Source of the DNA: Pantoea sp. BAV 3049
Lineage (GTDB): Bacteria > Pseudomonadota > Gammaproteobacteria > Enterobacterales > Enterobacteriaceae
DNA length: 64,000 nt
Reading direction: 5' to 3'
Assembly: GCF_009765445.1 (NCBI RefSeq)
Contig: NZ_WHOY01000031.1
Coordinates: 1,755,644 to 1,819,643, forward strand
Of this stretch, positions 10,154 to 21,142 are shown in pieces. The translations under genes were made by a program, and so were the position numbers. The notes below the pieces were generated by a model. The model was given only the letters and a program-made list of their open reading frames with translations, searched no databases and had not been told where the DNA came from. Position 1 is the first letter of the stretch; every line of letters begins with the position of its first letter.

Positions 10154-11368
10154 TTATTTCTTTTCGTTCAGCGCGCGAATGCGTGAAGAAAGAGAGAACA
10201 GGCGGATAAAGCCACCCGCGTGACGATGATCGTACACTTCGTCTTCGCCGAAGGTGGCGAACTCTTCAGAGTACAGGCTGTTGGCTGATTTTTTCTGGAT
10301 TGCCGTGGCCTGGCCTTTATACAGCTGCAGCACCACTTCGCCGTTCACTTCTGCGGCCAGAGACTCGGCAGCAGCCTGAATGGACTTACGCAGCGGCGCA
10401 AACCAGCGACCATCGTAAACCACGTAGGACATTTCATGGCCCAACTGCTCACGCCATTTGAAGCTGTCGCGGTCCAGCACGAGCTGCTCAACGGCACGCA
10501 GTGCGTTAACCATGATGGTGCCACCAGGGGTCTCGTAGCAGCCACGGGACTTGATGCCCACCAGACGGTTTTCCACGATATCGATACGGCCCACGCCGTG
10601 TTTCGCACCAATCGCGTTCAGTTTTTCCAGACACTGGTACGGGCTGAGCTTCTCGCCGTTCACTGCCACCACGCGGCCTTTCTCTACGGAAACGGTCACC
10701 TGCTCTGGCTGGTCCGGTGCTTCCAGCGGGTCAACGGTCCACACCCAGCAATCTTTGTTCGGGGCATTCGATGGGCTTTCCAGCACGCCACCTTCGGTGG
10801 AGATATGCCAGGCGTTTTCGTCACGGCTGTAAATTTTTTCCAGCGAGGCAGTGGTAGGAATGTTGCGCTCTTTCAGATAGTCCAGCAGCGCTTCACGCGA
10901 ACGCAGGTTCCACTCACGCCATGGCGCGACCACTTTCAGCTGTGGAGCCAGTGCGGTGTAGGTGGTTTCGAAACGCACCTGATCGTTACCTTTACCGGTC
11001 GCACCGTGGCACAGCGCATCCGCGCCCACTTTCAGCGCCAGTTCAACCTGGGCTTTAGCGATAATAGGACGCGCCATTGAGGTGCCCAGCAGGTAGGTCC
11101 CTTCATAGAGTGCGCCAGTCTGCAGCACCGGATAGACATATTCGCTGATAAACTCTTCGCGCAGGTCGACAACGTGGCATTCAGATGCGCCGGACTGCAG
11201 AGCTTTCTGCTCAACGCCTTCCAGATCGCCACGCTCCTGGCCGATATCCGCCACGAAAGCGACCACTTCACAGCCGCCGTAATTCTCTTTCAGCCATGGA
11301 ATGATGGCTGAAGTATCCAGACCGCCGGAGTAGGCGAGAACGATTTTTTTGATGCTTTTGTCTTGCAT
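10154..11368 (-). CDS. argG: Argininosuccinate synthase (short, type 1)
   Basis: Joins citrulline and aspartate with ATP to give argininosuccinate. The PP-loop ATP motif AYSGGLDTS lies near residue 12. The 404-residue protein belongs to the widespread short subfamily, unlike the longer, divergent ArgG of E. coli (447 residues, encoded elsewhere). The ATG at 11368 starts MQDKSIKKI. The longer open frame would run into argB. It starts 19 bp after argB, so it is part of the argCBGH operon. Confidence 0.97.
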   Translation of the reverse strand: MQDKSIKKIVLAYSGGLDTSAIIPWLKENYGGCEVVAFVADIGQERGDLEGVEQKALQSGASECHVVDLREEFISEYVYPVLQTGALYEGTYLLGTSMARPIIAKAQVELALKVGADALCHGATGKGNDQVRFETTYTALAPQLKVVAPWREWNLRSREALLDYLKERNIPTTASLEKIYSRDENAWHISTEGGVLESPSNAPNKDCWVWTVDPLEAPDQPEQVTVSVEKGRVVAVNGEKLSPYQCLEKLNAIGAKHGVGRIDIVENRLVGIKSRGCYETPGGTIMVNALRAVEQLVLDRDSFKWREQLGHEMSYVVYDGRWFAPLRKSIQAAAESLAAEVNGEVVLQLYKGQATAIQKKSANSLYSEEFATFGEDEVYDHRHAGGFIRLFSLSSRIRALNEKK

Positions 11369-11387
11369 TGTCTTTTCCTTGAACCGG

Positions 11388-12164
11388 TTAAGCGAGGATC
11401 CGGGTGCCAATCGACACGCCATTAAAAAGGGTTGGCAGCTGTTCGGCATGACGCCAGCTGGCGATATCTACCGGACGGCCCAGCGTACGGGCAGCGTCCA
11501 GAGCAGCATTCACTTTAACAATCATACCGTCGGTAATAATACCCTGAGCGATCAGCTGCTCGGCTTTCGCCGCAGTCATCTCTTCAATGCGCTGGCCTTT
11601 ACCGTCCAGAATTCCGCTGACGTCTGACAGCAGGATCAGGTCAGCGCCCAGGGTGGATGCCAGCGCCGTCGCGGCCTGGTCGGCGTTGACGTTCATTAAC
11701 TTACCGTCCTGAGTGATGCCGATGGAGCTGATGACCGGCAGGAAGCCGGCCGTCAGCAGGGTATTGAGCAGTACCGGGGAACCCGGAGTCGCCAGACCAA
11801 CGTGGCCCAGCTCTTCGTCAAACGACTCAACGTTGACGCTGCCGCCATCGCCGAGGCACAGGCCAACGGCATCAATACCGTGCTTTTTCGACCAGGCCAG
11901 CAGCGTTTTGTTCGCCGTACCTGCCAGCGCACCAGTGATGATGTCAATCTGATCGGCAGGCGTCACGCGCAGACCGTTTTTCTTTTTCACCGGCAGTGCG
12001 AGCTTCTTCATCAGCTCATCAACCAGGCAGCCACCGCCGTGCACGATCAACAGCGGGCGCTGATGGGATTCACGATAAGTGACCAGCGCTGAGAACAGGC
12101 GCTCCAGCGCCTCTTCACTGTCCAGCAGCACGCCGCCAAGTTTGATGATTAAGGGATTGGTCAT
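11388..12164 (-). CDS. argB: Acetylglutamate kinase
   Basis: Phosphorylates N-acetylglutamate, the second step of arginine synthesis. It has the same length as E. coli ArgB (258 residues), with the N-terminal KLGGVLLD and the glycine-rich HGGGCLVDE segment that bind phosphates. It lies 15 bp after argC and 19 bp before argG. Confidence 0.98.
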   Translation of the reverse strand: MTNPLIIKLGGVLLDSEEALERLFSALVTYRESHQRPLLIVHGGGCLVDELMKKLALPVKKKNGLRVTPADQIDIITGALAGTANKTLLAWSKKHGIDAVGLCLGDGGSVNVESFDEELGHVGLATPGSPVLLNTLLTAGFLPVISSIGITQDGKLMNVNADQAATALASTLGADLILLSDVSGILDGKGQRIEEMTAAKAEQLIAQGIITDGMIVKVNAALDAARTLGRPVDIASWRHAEQLPTLFNGVSIGTRILA

Positions 12165-12179
12165 TTGATTACTCGCTGA

Positions 12180-13184
12180 TTAAATAAGTGACTGGGTTTC
12201 CGGGAAACCGAAACGAATATTCAGGCACTGAACGGCCTGCGAGGAAGCACCCTTCAGAAGGTTATCTTCCGCAGAGACGACGATCAGATGCTCGCCCTTC
12301 ACCGCAAAACCGATATCACAGAACGGCAGGCCCACCACACCTTTGATTGACGGCACGCCTTTGTCATAGACGCGCACCAGCGGTTTGTCGTGGTAGGCGT
12401 TATGGAACGCTTCTGCCACGTCATCGTGGGTAACACCCGCTTTGAGGCGGCAGGTGGTGGTCGCCAGAATGCCGCGAGGAAAATTGCCCAGGTGCGGAGT
12501 GAAGATCACCGGAATACCCAGATGCGCGGAAATTTCAGGCTGGTGACGGTGAGTGAAGATGCCATAAGGCTGCAGGCTCACTTCACAGAAGCTGGTGCCC
12601 ATTGCCGCTTTACGCCCTGCTCCACTCACGCCACTGGTGGCGTTGATCACCGGCCACTGGCTATCGTTCAGCAGGTTTGCTTCAATCAGCGGCTTCAGTG
12701 CCAGCTGCGCGGCAGTCGGGTAGCAGCCCGGCACGGCAATCAGCTGCGCTTCTTTGATTTTATCCTGCTGCCATTCGGCCAGGCCGTAAACGGCTTTGTC
12801 CAGCCAGTCCTGATGCTGATGGGGAAAACCGTAATTGTCGGTGAAGAAGCTCTGTTCGTTGACGCGGAAGGCAGCGGAGAGATCGAACACCACGCAGCCA
12901 GCGGCCAGGAACTCCGGCGCCAGATCGTGGCTCACCTCATGGGCCGTTGCCAGAAAGACCACGTCAACTTGCTCCGCAAACTGAGCCGCGCGGCTCAATG
13001 GCTGCAGCGGCATATCGACAATACCTTTCAGCTGCGGATGGAGGTCAGAAAGTAATTTTCCTGCGTCAGGGCTTTGCGCTGAAACCGCTAAAGCGGTTAT
13101 GTTCACCTGTGGATGGCGATTCAGGATCGTAGCGAGCTCTACGCCAGCATAGCCACTGGCACCAACAATCAGCGTATTCAACAT
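12180..13184 (-). CDS. argC: N-acetyl-gamma-glutamyl-phosphate reductase
   Basis: NADPH-dependent third step of arginine synthesis. The N-terminal Rossmann motif [11 protein letters not shown] and the catalytic cysteine in [10 protein letters not shown] are present. The ATG at 13184 gives 334 residues, the same as E. coli; the longer open frame would extend 36 codons into the operator side. First gene of argCBGH, divergent from argE over two ARG boxes, so repressed by ArgR-arginine. Confidence 0.98.
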   Translation of the reverse strand: MLNTLIVGASGYAGVELATILNRHPQVNITALAVSAQSPDAGKLLSDLHPQLKGIVDMPLQPLSRAAQFAEQVDVVFLATAHEVSHDLAPEFLAAGCVVFDLSAAFRVNEQSFFTDNYGFPHQHQDWLDKAVYGLAEWQQDKIKEAQLIAVPGCYPTAAQLALKPLIEANLLNDSQWPVINATSGVSGAGRKAAMGTSFCEVSLQPYGIFTHRHQPEISAHLGIPVIFTPHLGNFPRGILATTTCRLKAGVTHDDVAEAFHNAYHDKPLVRVYDKGVPSIKGVVGLPFCDIGFAVKGEHLIVVSAEDNLLKGASSQAVQCLNIRFGFPETQSLI

Positions 13185-13299
13185 CAGACTGACTACCTTT
13201 TTACGGTCTAAAGAATTCGGGTTGCAGCTACAAAGCTGTGCTCCCACGCATTGGCGCTGGATTTGCCGGAAATTTACGGTTTCCATCCGCACGCCGTTA

Positions 13300-13338
13300 A
13301 TGTATTTTTATTCACTATTAATGCATGAATATTGATAC
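13300..13338. promoter_or_regulatory. Tandem ARG boxes of the argE/argCBGH divergent operator
   Basis: Two 18-bp ArgR boxes, at 13300-13317 (core TGTATTTTTATTCA) and 13321-13338 (core TGCATGAATATTGA), are separated by 3 bp. The spacing and bases are close to the E. coli argE-argCBH operator. They lie between the two divergent starts, so both directions should be repressed by ArgR. Confidence 0.92.
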
Positions 13339-13363
13339 TATCCTAACCCAAGGACTGTCAACA

Positions 13364-14515
13364 GTGAAGACAAAATTACCGCCTTTTATCGAGCTTTACC
13401 GTGAGTTGATTGCCACACCGTCGATCAGCGCAACCGATGCCGCCATCGACCAGAGTAATGAAACTTTAATCAATTTGCTGGCTGGCTGGTTTCGCGACCT
13501 GGGCTTCACCGTTGAAGTGCAGCCAGTACCCGGCACGCGCCATAAATTCAATATGCTCGCCAAAACCGGCAGCGGTGCTGGCGGCCTGCTGCTGGCCGGT
13601 CATACCGATACCGTACCGTATGACGACGGTCGCTGGACGCGCGACCCCTTCACGCTGACCGAGCACGAGAACAAGCTATACGGGCTGGGCACGGCCGACA
13701 TGAAAGGTTTCTTTGCTTTTATCTTAGATACCCTGCGTGATGTTGACGTGGCAAAACTGGAAAAACCGCTTTATATCCTGGCTACCGCAGATGAAGAGAC
13801 GACGATGGCCGGTGCGAAATATTTCTCGGAAAGTACCGCTATCCGCCCTGACTGCGCCATCATTGGCGAGCCAACTTCTCTGAAGCCGGTTCGCGCTCAT
13901 AAAGGGCATCTTTCCCAGTCAATCCGTATTCAGGGCCAGTCCGGCCACTCCAGCGATCCGGCACGCGGCGTGAATGCCATCGAGCTGATGCACGAGTCTA
14001 TTACCCAATTGATGGGCCTGCGCAATACGCTGAAAGAGCGCTATCACCACGAGGGCTTCGCCATCCCCTATCCGACCATGAACTTTGGTCATATCAACGG
14101 TGGTGATGCGCCAAACCGTATCTGTGCCTGCTGTGAGCTGTATATGGATATCCGCCCGCTGCCGGGCCTTTCACTGAACGATCTGGAAGGGTTACTGAAC
14201 AGCGCATTAGCGCCAGTCAGCGAACGCTGGCCTGGCCGCCTGACGGTGGGTGAACTGCATCCGCCGATCCCGGGTTACGAATGCCCGCCGGATCATCAAC
14301 TGGTGAAAGTGGTGGAGAAACTTCTGGGAACCGAGACGGAAGTGGTGAACTACTGTACTGAGGCGCCGTTTATTCAGGAACTGTGTCCAACACTGGTTTT
14401 GGGTCCAGGTTCAATCAATCAGGCCCACCAGCCGGATGAATATATTGATACCGCCTTTATAAAACCTACCCGCGAGCTGATTGCTCAGGTCGTGCATCAT
14501 TTTTGTCACCACTGA
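13364..14515 (+). CDS. argE: Acetylornithine deacetylase
   Basis: Zinc enzyme releasing ornithine from N-acetylornithine. M20 peptidase-family metal motifs are visible: [23 protein letters not shown] and [10 protein letters not shown] choose the GTG at 13364 because AAGGA lies at 13350-13354 and it gives 383 residues, exactly the E. coli length. The ATG at 13325 would lie inside the ArgR operator. Transcribed alone, divergent from argC. Confidence 0.97.
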   Translation: MKTKLPPFIELYRELIATPSISATDAAIDQSNETLINLLAGWFRDLGFTVEVQPVPGTRHKFNMLAKTGSGAGGLLLAGHTDTVPYDDGRWTRDPFTLTEHENKLYGLGTADMKGFFAFILDTLRDVDVAKLEKPLYILATADEETTMAGAKYFSESTAIRPDCAIIGEPTSLKPVRAHKGHLSQSIRIQGQSGHSSDPARGVNAIELMHESITQLMGLRNTLKERYHHEGFAIPYPTMNFGHINGGDAPNRICACCELYMDIRPLPGLSLNDLEGLLNSALAPVSERWPGRLTVGELHPPIPGYECPPDHQLVKVVEKLLGTETEVVNYCTEAPFIQELCPTLVLGPGSINQAHQPDEYIDTAFIKPTRELIAQVVHHFCHH

Positions 14516-14757
14516 ATGACATTCGGGGCATTCGGCTGTGAAAACAGCAGCTTGCCCCGGCATTATTCCGTCTTTGATGATAAGAATAACTTATCTCGCT
14601 TCGCTGTTATTAAATTTCATAAATTCCCGTTAGTTAGCCACAGGATAAGGCAAATTCAAGGCAATTGACGAACGGGAGTATACGTGGCTAGATAAAAGGC
14701 GAAGTTATGCCGGCGACGGTGAAATAATGACAAAACAAGAAGGGTGTCAGGGGTCAT

Positions 14758-17409
14758 ATGAACGAACAATATTCCGCAATGCGAAGTAATGTCAGTATGC
14801 TCGGCAAACTGCTCGGGGATACGATTAAGGATGCGCTTGGAGAGAACATCCTCGATCGGGTGGAAACCATCCGTAAACTCTCGAAGTCATCACGTGCGGG
14901 AAATGACGCCCACCGTAAAGAATTGCTGTCAACGCTGCAAAATCTCTCCAATGATGAGCTTTTGCCCGTTGCCCGCGCCTTCAGCCAGTTTCTTAATCTG
15001 ACGAATGTCGCCGAGCAGTACCACACCATTTCACCGAAAGGCGAAGGCGCTAACCAGCCGGAAATGCTGGCCAGAACCTTCGAGCGTCTGAAGCAGCAGC
15101 CCGAACTGACGGAAGAGAAAATCCGTGATGCGATAGAGTCGCTCTCCCTGGAGCTGGTGCTGACGGCTCACCCGACCGAAATTACCCGCCGCACGCTGAT
15201 CCACAAGCTGGTCGAGGTGAATAACTGCCTGAAGCAGCTCGACCACAACGATCTGTCTGACTATGACCGTTCGCAGATTATGCGCCGCCTTCGCCAGCTG
15301 GTTGCTCAGGCCTGGCACACTGATGAAATCCGTAAATACCGCCCTTCCCCGATCGACGAAGCGAAATGGGGCTTTGCGGTGGTGGAAAACAGCCTGTGGG
15401 AAGGCGTGCCGAACTTCCTGCGTGAGCTGAACGAGCAGGTAGAAGCCTCTTTTGGCGTGAAGCTGCCGGTGGATTTCGTTCCGGTGCAGTTCACTTCCTG
15501 GATGGGCGGCGACCGCGATGGCAACCCAAACGTTACCGCGAAAATCACCCGCCATGTTTTACAGCTGAGCCGCTGGAAAGCGACAGACCTGTTCCTGCGT
15601 GATATTGCCGTGCTGGTTTCCGAACTTTCTATGTCGGAATGCACGCCGGAAGTCCGCGAGCTGTGCGGCAATCCGGAAGCGCTGGAACCCTATCGTGAGA
15701 TCATGAAAAAGCTGCGCAGCCAGCTGATGAGCACTCAGACCTATCTTGAGCAGCGTCTGAAAGGTGAACGCCTGCCGCGCCCGGCCGACCTTCTGATCTC
15801 CAATGACCAGCTGTGGGATCCGCTGTATGCCTGCTATCAGTCACTGCAGGCCTGTGGCATGGGCATCATCGCTAACGGTCAGCTGCTGGATACGTTGCGC
15901 CGCGTGAAGTGCTTTGGCGTGCCGCTGGTGCGTATCGATATCCGTCAGGAAAGCACCCGCCACACCGAGGCCATTGCTGAGATCACCCGCTATCTGGGCC
16001 TGGGCGACTATGAACGCTGGTCTGAGGCTGACAAACAAGCCTTTCTTATCCGCGAGCTGAATTCCAAGCGCCCCCTGCTGCCGCGCAACTGGGAGCCGGG
16101 TCCGGAGACGCAGGAAGTGCTGGATACCTGCCGCGTAGCCGCCGAAGTGCCGAAAGGCTCAATTGCCGCCTACGTGATCTCCATGGCGAAAACGCCTTCT
16201 GACGTGCTGGCCGTGCATCTGCTGCTGAAAGAAGCGGGCATTCCGTTTGCCATGCCGGTCGCACCGCTGTTTGAGACGCTGGATGACCTGAACAACGCCA
16301 ACGACGTGATGAGCCAGCTGCTGAGCATTGACTGGTATCGCGGCTTTATCCAGGGCAAACAGATGGTGATGATTGGCTATTCTGACTCGGCGAAAGATGC
16401 CGGGGTGATGGCCGCCAGCTGGGCGCAGTATCAGGCTCAGGATGCGCTGATCAAAACCTGTGAGAAAGCGGGTATCGCGCTGACGCTGTTCCACGGGCGT
16501 GGCGGCACCATTGGTCGTGGCGGTGCGCCTGCGCATGCTGCGCTGTTGTCACAGCCGCCAGGCAGCCTGAAGGGCGGCCTGCGTGTGACCGAGCAGGGTG
16601 AGATGATCCGCTTCAAATACGGCCTGCCGGAAGTGACCATCGCCAGCCTGTCGCTGTATACCGGAGCCATTCTCGAAGCCAACCTGCTGCCACCGCCAGA
16701 GCCGAAGCCAGAGTGGTGCGGCATTATGGATCAGCTGTCGAAAGACTCCTGCGACATGTATCGCGGCTACGTGCGCGAAAACGCTGACTTCGTGCCTTAC
16801 TTCCGTTTGGCCACGCCAGAACAGGAGCTGGGCAAACTGCCGCTGGGTTCCCGTCCGGCCAAGCGTCGCCCAACAGGTGGCGTTGAGTCGCTTCGTGCCA
16901 TCCCGTGGATCTTTGCCTGGACGCAGAACCGCCTGATGCTGCCCGCCTGGCTGGGCGCAGGCGCGGCGCTGCAGAGCGCGATGGCGGCAGGACATCAGGA
17001 TCAGCTGGAAGCGATGTGCCGCGACTGGCCGTTCTTCTCCACCCGTCTGGGGATGCTGGAGATGGTGTTCTCAAAGGCTGACCTGTGGCTGGCGGAGTAT
17101 TACGACCAGCGCCTGGTGGATCAGTCGCTGTGGCCGCTGGGCAAGAAGCTGCGCGATCAGCTGGATTCCGACATCAAAGCTATTCTGACCATTGCGAACG
17201 ATGCACACCTGATGGCCGATCAGCCGTGGATCGCGGAGTCTATCGCCCTGCGTAACGTCTACACCGACCCGCTGAACGTGCTGCAGGCCGAATTGCTGCA
17301 TCGCTCCCGCCAGCAGGAAGCCATCGGCGGCGAACCGGATGGCCGCGTTGAGCAGGCGCTGATGGTCACCATCGCCGGTGTCGCAGCGGGTATGCGTAAT
17401 ACGGGTTAA
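14758..17409 (+). CDS. ppc: Phosphoenolpyruvate carboxylase
   Basis: Anaplerotic enzyme that fixes bicarbonate on PEP to make oxaloacetate. The 883-residue length equals that of E. coli. The catalytic histidine lies in [12 protein letters not shown], and the [12 protein letters not shown] and [12 protein letters not shown] motifs are intact. A GGTG-type ribosome site lies just before the ATG. The 240-bp gap after argE holds its leader and probable promoter. Confidence 0.99.
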   Translation: MNEQYSAMRSNVSMLGKLLGDTIKDALGENILDRVETIRKLSKSSRAGNDAHRKELLSTLQNLSNDELLPVARAFSQFLNLTNVAEQYHTISPKGEGANQPEMLARTFERLKQQPELTEEKIRDAIESLSLELVLTAHPTEITRRTLIHKLVEVNNCLKQLDHNDLSDYDRSQIMRRLRQLVAQAWHTDEIRKYRPSPIDEAKWGFAVVENSLWEGVPNFLRELNEQVEASFGVKLPVDFVPVQFTSWMGGDRDGNPNVTAKITRHVLQLSRWKATDLFLRDIAVLVSELSMSECTPEVRELCGNPEALEPYREIMKKLRSQLMSTQTYLEQRLKGERLPRPADLLISNDQLWDPLYACYQSLQACGMGIIANGQLLDTLRRVKCFGVPLVRIDIRQESTRHTEAIAEITRYLGLGDYERWSEADKQAFLIRELNSKRPLLPRNWEPGPETQEVLDTCRVAAEVPKGSIAAYVISMAKTPSDVLAVHLLLKEAGIPFAMPVAPLFETLDDLNNANDVMSQLLSIDWYRGFIQGKQMVMIGYSDSAKDAGVMAASWAQYQAQDALIKTCEKAGIALTLFHGRGGTIGRGGAPAHAALLSQPPGSLKGGLRVTEQGEMIRFKYGLPEVTIASLSLYTGAILEANLLPPPEPKPEWCGIMDQLSKDSCDMYRGYVRENADFVPYFRLATPEQELGKLPLGSRPAKRRPTGGVESLRAIPWIFAWTQNRLMLPAWLGAGAALQSAMAAGHQDQLEAMCRDWPFFSTRLGMLEMVFSKADLWLAEYYDQRLVDQSLWPLGKKLRDQLDSDIKAILTIANDAHLMADQPWIAESIALRNVYTDPLNVLQAELLHRSRQQEAIGGEPDGRVEQALMVTIAGVAAGMRNTG

Positions 17410-17414
17410 TCATG

Positions 17415-17448
17415 AAAAAGCCCGGTCTGCCACACTGGCAGCCGGGCT
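17415..17448. terminator. Bidirectional terminator between ppc and the tetronate-like operon
   Basis: Long stem AGCCCGG-TCTGCCA/TGGCAG-CCGGGCT at 17419-17448. Read on the minus strand it is followed by TTTTT, and on the plus strand by ATTTTC. It serves both the end of ppc and the end of the leftward operon. Confidence 0.88.
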
Positions 17449-17470
17449 GATTTTCACTGCTCATCGGGCA

Positions 17471-18832
17471 TTAAAAACTCTCTTGCCACGCGGTATACAG
17501 CAGGGAATTATCCAGCTGCAACGCATCCATCGGGATCATCTCTCCTTTCGCCACATCGTGCGTCAGCACTTTATTAGACAACAAATAATAAGGCGCTAAC
17601 CCTGCGGCATCCGCTTTCGGCAGTAAACGGGCACTTACCGCTTCAATGGTGTGGTGATGCCCTCCCATCTCCAGCAGCTCCCCTTTTTTCAGATCCCGTT
17701 CGGCATAGCCGGTCATCACGGCGTGAATGGCCTGATCGACCGCGCCGGAAGCACGCTGATGTAACACGGCCGAGAAGATGCTGTGCGGCGACTCCAGGCC
17801 CATGATGTGATAAGGCAGATAGATACAGGCATACTTGCGGCTGCGGCTGACCACGTGTCCTTTCCCGGCCAGCATCTCCCAGGTTTCATCATCCTTGCAG
17901 CGAACAATCACAAATACACCGCCGCCAAAACTCACTTCATCATCGCGGCGCAGGCAGTTAAAAACATCCACAACGCCGGTACGTTTCAGAATGCCGCCGT
18001 CTGATTCAGGGATGAAAATATCGGCCAGCTCGCTGATATGGCAAAGCGGATAGCTGAGCGCATCACAGGCAGGGATAAAGCCAGACGAGTTAGCCACCAC
18101 GTTCATTTCACAGTAATCCGGTGTGGCACTCAGCGGCAATGATGACAGCAGGCTTTTACGATGCTGCAACGTGGCCTTGACATCGTCGCCCAGCGCCCAG
18201 TGTTCAGCCAGTTCAGGCACATTCAGGATTTTACCGCTGTAGTCCAGCACGCCGCTTTGCGTTGACCAGACATAGTCATATTCGCTGGATTTACCGGCAG
18301 CCACAATGTCAAAGCCCAGCACCTTCGCCCAAGTGATCAGGCCCAGCAGATTAGCAGGCTGATCGCCATCGACGGTGGTGTACACGGCGTTATGTTGCAG
18401 TGCCAGCTTGTTCAGCCACGGGCCGGCAACGGAGTCAGTTTCTTTACTGACCATTCCCACATGTACGCCCCTTTTCAGGGCGTTAACGGCAATCTGTACG
18501 CTAATTTCCGGTTTACCGGTCGCCTCAATCACCATATCCAGTGACAGCGCATCAAGATGGGTAAAATCATCAATAATTACCGGCTTGCCGGCAGACCGGG
18601 CAGTTGCAGCTTCATTTGCTGACTGACAAATCTCGGCATCCTGGCAGAAATTCAGCTCCTTCAGCAGCGCCTGAGTACCCGCAGTGTTGATATCACACAG
18701 CGCCACCACTTCCAGCGACGGGATCTCCCGGCATTGCACCAGAAACGAACGACCAAACCCACCACTGGCTCCGGTAATCGCAATACGAATGCGACGGCTT
18801 TTCAGGGCATCAAACAGCAGTTCATAATTCAT
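17471..18832 (-). CDS. SAF-domain NAD(P)-dependent oxidoreductase, homoserine-dehydrogenase-like
   Basis: A 453-residue protein with an N-terminal Rossmann motif (ITGASGGFGRSF, residues 19-30), a substrate-binding middle part with the segments VIEATGKPE and VSKETDS, and a C-terminal SAF-like segment (APYYLLSNKVLTHDVAKGE, about 415-433). Preceded by GAGGAA and 24 bp after the permease, it closes the operon. By context it should oxidise a four-carbon (or related) acid sugar to the 3-oxo acid used by the kinase. It is unrelated in type to LtnD, the usual dehydrogenase of such clusters. The substrate is unknown. Confidence 0.8.
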   Translation of the reverse strand: MNYELLFDALKSRRIRIAITGASGGFGRSFLVQCREIPSLEVVALCDINTAGTQALLKELNFCQDAEICQSANEAATARSAGKPVIIDDFTHLDALSLDMVIEATGKPEISVQIAVNALKRGVHVGMVSKETDSVAGPWLNKLALQHNAVYTTVDGDQPANLLGLITWAKVLGFDIVAAGKSSEYDYVWSTQSGVLDYSGKILNVPELAEHWALGDDVKATLQHRKSLLSSLPLSATPDYCEMNVVANSSGFIPACDALSYPLCHISELADIFIPESDGGILKRTGVVDVFNCLRRDDEVSFGGGVFVIVRCKDDETWEMLAGKGHVVSRSRKYACIYLPYHIMGLESPHSIFSAVLHQRASGAVDQAIHAVMTGYAERDLKKGELLEMGGHHHTIEAVSARLLPKADAAGLAPYYLLSNKVLTHDVAKGEMIPMDALQLDNSLLYTAWQESF

Positions 18833-18856
18833 GATAATTCCTCAAATATACGTCGC

Positions 18857-20212
18857 TTAACCTACGATCGCATTCAGCATAAGAACAAAAATCAGACCCA
18901 GAATGGACAGAAACGACACCAGCAGTGTCCAGCTCTTTAACGTTTCAGCCACGGTCAGTTGAAAATACTCTTTGAACAGCCAGAAGCCGGAGTCGTTAAC
19001 GTGGGACAGCATCAGGCCGCCAGTACTGGTTGCCAGTACCAGCAATTCCAGGTTGACGCCGCTGTGGGCCGCCAGTGGAGCCACAATCCCTGCGGTGGTC
19101 ACCACAGCAACCGTTGCGGAACCAATCGCAATACGGATCAGGGCCGCGACCAGCCATGCCAGCACCAGCGGTGAAATATTCCAGTGCATGGCGGAATCGG
19201 CAATCAGCGTACTGACGTGGGTCGCCAGCAGCATCTCTTTCAGGCCGCCACCGGCACCGAGGATCAGGATGATGGCTGCACAAGGTCCCAGGCATTTGCC
19301 CAACATTTTTTGCAGCTGTTGCATGGTGTAGCCGCAGCGAACGCCCAGCGCATAGAGAGCAAACAGCACGGCGATCAGCAGAGAAACGATCGGGTCACCG
19401 ATGGTATTCAGCAACTCTGCAAACATGCTGTGCGGTTCCACCAGATTTTTTGCCAGCGTCCGACACATCATCAGGATCGGCGGCAGCAGAATGGTCAACA
19501 TAGCCAGAGTAAAAGATGGACTGCGTTTTGCCTCCTTTTTCGGTTGCGAACTGTCCTCCTGCGAGACGCTGAAATCCTGACGGCGCAAATCAGGGAAGTA
19601 TTTCATCACAAACCAGGTAAATACCGGGCCGGAGAGCAGTACCATCGGCACGGCAAGCAGCAGACCATAAAACATCGATTTACCTGCATCTGCGCCGTAG
19701 GTGGTCATTGCCAGCGTGGGGGCAGGATGGGGCAGCAGCAGCCCATGCGCCACGTACAGCCCGGCAGCCATCGGGATACCAATTCGCATTAACTGGCTGC
19801 GCGTACTGCGGGCGATGGCATAAACCAGTGGCACCAGCATCACAAAGCTGACATCAAACAGATGCGGCAGCCCAATAATTAACGCCGCTATGCAGATAGT
19901 CAGCGGGATCAGGCGTACCGATCCCAGACGAATAAAGGTTGTGGCAATTTTGTCTGCGCCGCCAGACTCCAGCAGCAGCCCACCCAGCATGGTCCCCAGG
20001 CCAACCACCAGTCCGGTGGAACCCAGTACACCGCCAAATCCCTTCTCAAAGCTTTTAATAGTTTGCGTTGGCGTCAGACCTGCTGCCACACCCAGAAAAC
20101 CTGCTGAAATAATTAATGCCAGAAACGGATGGAATTTAAATTTCGTAATCAGAATAATGAGAATAGCAATCGCACTGATCAGCGCGATAAACTGACTGAG
20201 GTCAAAATGCAT
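18857..20212 (-). CDS. GntP-family gluconate/acid-sugar permease
   Basis: A 451-residue, very hydrophobic protein with about 12 membrane segments, of the GntP family (relatives GntT, YgbN). The segments LGTMLGGLLLESGGADKIA and GSATVAVVTTAGIVAP are typical of the family. Start ATG at 20212 is chosen because GGAGG lies at 20217-20221. Probably imports the sugar acid used by the neighbouring kinase and aldolase. The leader contains a perfect hairpin directly before the ribosome site. Confidence 0.9.
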   Translation of the reverse strand: MHFDLSQFIALISAIAILIILITKFKFHPFLALIISAGFLGVAAGLTPTQTIKSFEKGFGGVLGSTGLVVGLGTMLGGLLLESGGADKIATTFIRLGSVRLIPLTICIAALIIGLPHLFDVSFVMLVPLVYAIARSTRSQLMRIGIPMAAGLYVAHGLLLPHPAPTLAMTTYGADAGKSMFYGLLLAVPMVLLSGPVFTWFVMKYFPDLRRQDFSVSQEDSSQPKKEAKRSPSFTLAMLTILLPPILMMCRTLAKNLVEPHSMFAELLNTIGDPIVSLLIAVLFALYALGVRCGYTMQQLQKMLGKCLGPCAAIILILGAGGGLKEMLLATHVSTLIADSAMHWNISPLVLAWLVAALIRIAIGSATVAVVTTAGIVAPLAAHSGVNLELLVLATSTGGLMLSHVNDSGFWLFKEYFQLTVAETLKSWTLLVSFLSILGLIFVLMLNAIVG

Positions 20213-20222
20213 AGGGCCTCCG

Positions 20223-20241
20223 GGTATGTTTTTTACATACC
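20223..20241 (-). promoter_or_regulatory. Hairpin directly before the permease ribosome site
   Basis: Perfect 7-bp inverted repeat GGTATGT/ACATACC with a 5-nt loop. In the mRNA it ends 1 nt before the GGAGG of the GntP-type permease. It may affect translation or mRNA processing. Confidence 0.5.
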
Positions 20242-20312
20242 TCATTGTTTATATAATTCAGCATAAAATTTAACGTTAATACATCAGGGTTCAGAAGTGT
20301 TTTTCATTCACA

Positions 20313-21107
20313 TTATTTTTTATCCTTATCTTCAGAAAATGCGTCAACCTGGTGCAACCGGATATTTATTTTACTTAAGCTCTGTAATATTTCCGGCGGC
20401 AATTGGTCATCACAGATGATATCGTCCATTTGCCCGAGTGGGCAGATGTGGAACATGCCATGCTTACCGTATTTGCTGCTGTCAGAAACCAGAACATTAC
20501 GTCGGGAAGAGGTCAGAACGGCCTTTTTCACTAACATTTTCCCCTCATCTGGCGTAGTCACGCCATGAACCACGTCCCAGGAACTGGAGCTGATAAACGC
20601 GATATCAATCATGTATTCACGAATAAATTGCGCGGCGCTGTGACCTACACAAGATCGGTTGCGAATATCAATTTTTCCGCCAGTATGGAAAATATCCACA
20701 TGGGGCATAGTCATTAAAAAATCAGCGATGGTGAAATCATTGGTAATAATCACCACCTTTTTAAACTTATTCGCCACGCAGCGGGCGATTTCATAGGTAG
20801 TGGTGCCAGCATCAAGGTAAATAACCTTACCTGAATCCACAAATGTTTCTGCAACCTGGCCGATTTTCCTTTTTACCTTATGATGAAGCATCGCTTTTTC
20901 AACATAAGGCAATTCCTGAACCAGCATCTCATTTAATTTCGCCCCCCCGCTTATGAGCGTGACTTTTCCCTCATTTTCCATCTCTTTAAGATCGCGTCGG
21001 ATGGTCATGTGGGAAACACCCAGCAGCCTGACCAGCTCACCAATAGCAACATGGGCATGTTGGTGCAGGTGGCTGTAAATAAACGTACGGCGTTCATCAG
21101 GCAACAT
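20313..21107 (-). CDS. DeoR-family transcriptional regulator of the acid-sugar operon
   Basis: A 264-residue repressor-type protein. Its N-terminal helix-turn-helix includes ELVRLLGVSHMTIRRDLKEME (about 22-42), and its C-terminal phosphosugar-sensing domain has YLDAGTTTYEIA. It is similar in type to YgbI of E. coli. It lies in the middle of the operon, 35 bp after the aldolase gene and 100 bp before the permease, which is compatible with autoregulation. The inducer is probably a phosphorylated acid sugar. Confidence 0.9.
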   Translation of the reverse strand: MLPDERRTFIYSHLHQHAHVAIGELVRLLGVSHMTIRRDLKEMENEGKVTLISGGAKLNEMLVQELPYVEKAMLHHKVKRKIGQVAETFVDSGKVIYLDAGTTTYEIARCVANKFKKVVIITNDFTIADFLMTMPHVDIFHTGGKIDIRNRSCVGHSAAQFIREYMIDIAFISSSSWDVVHGVTTPDEGKMLVKKAVLTSSRRNVLVSDSSKYGKHGMFHICPLGQMDDIICDDQLPPEILQSLSKINIRLHQVDAFSEDKDKK

Positions 21108-21142
21108 GGTGGATGCTCTCCTGGTCTTTCAGCAACATAACA

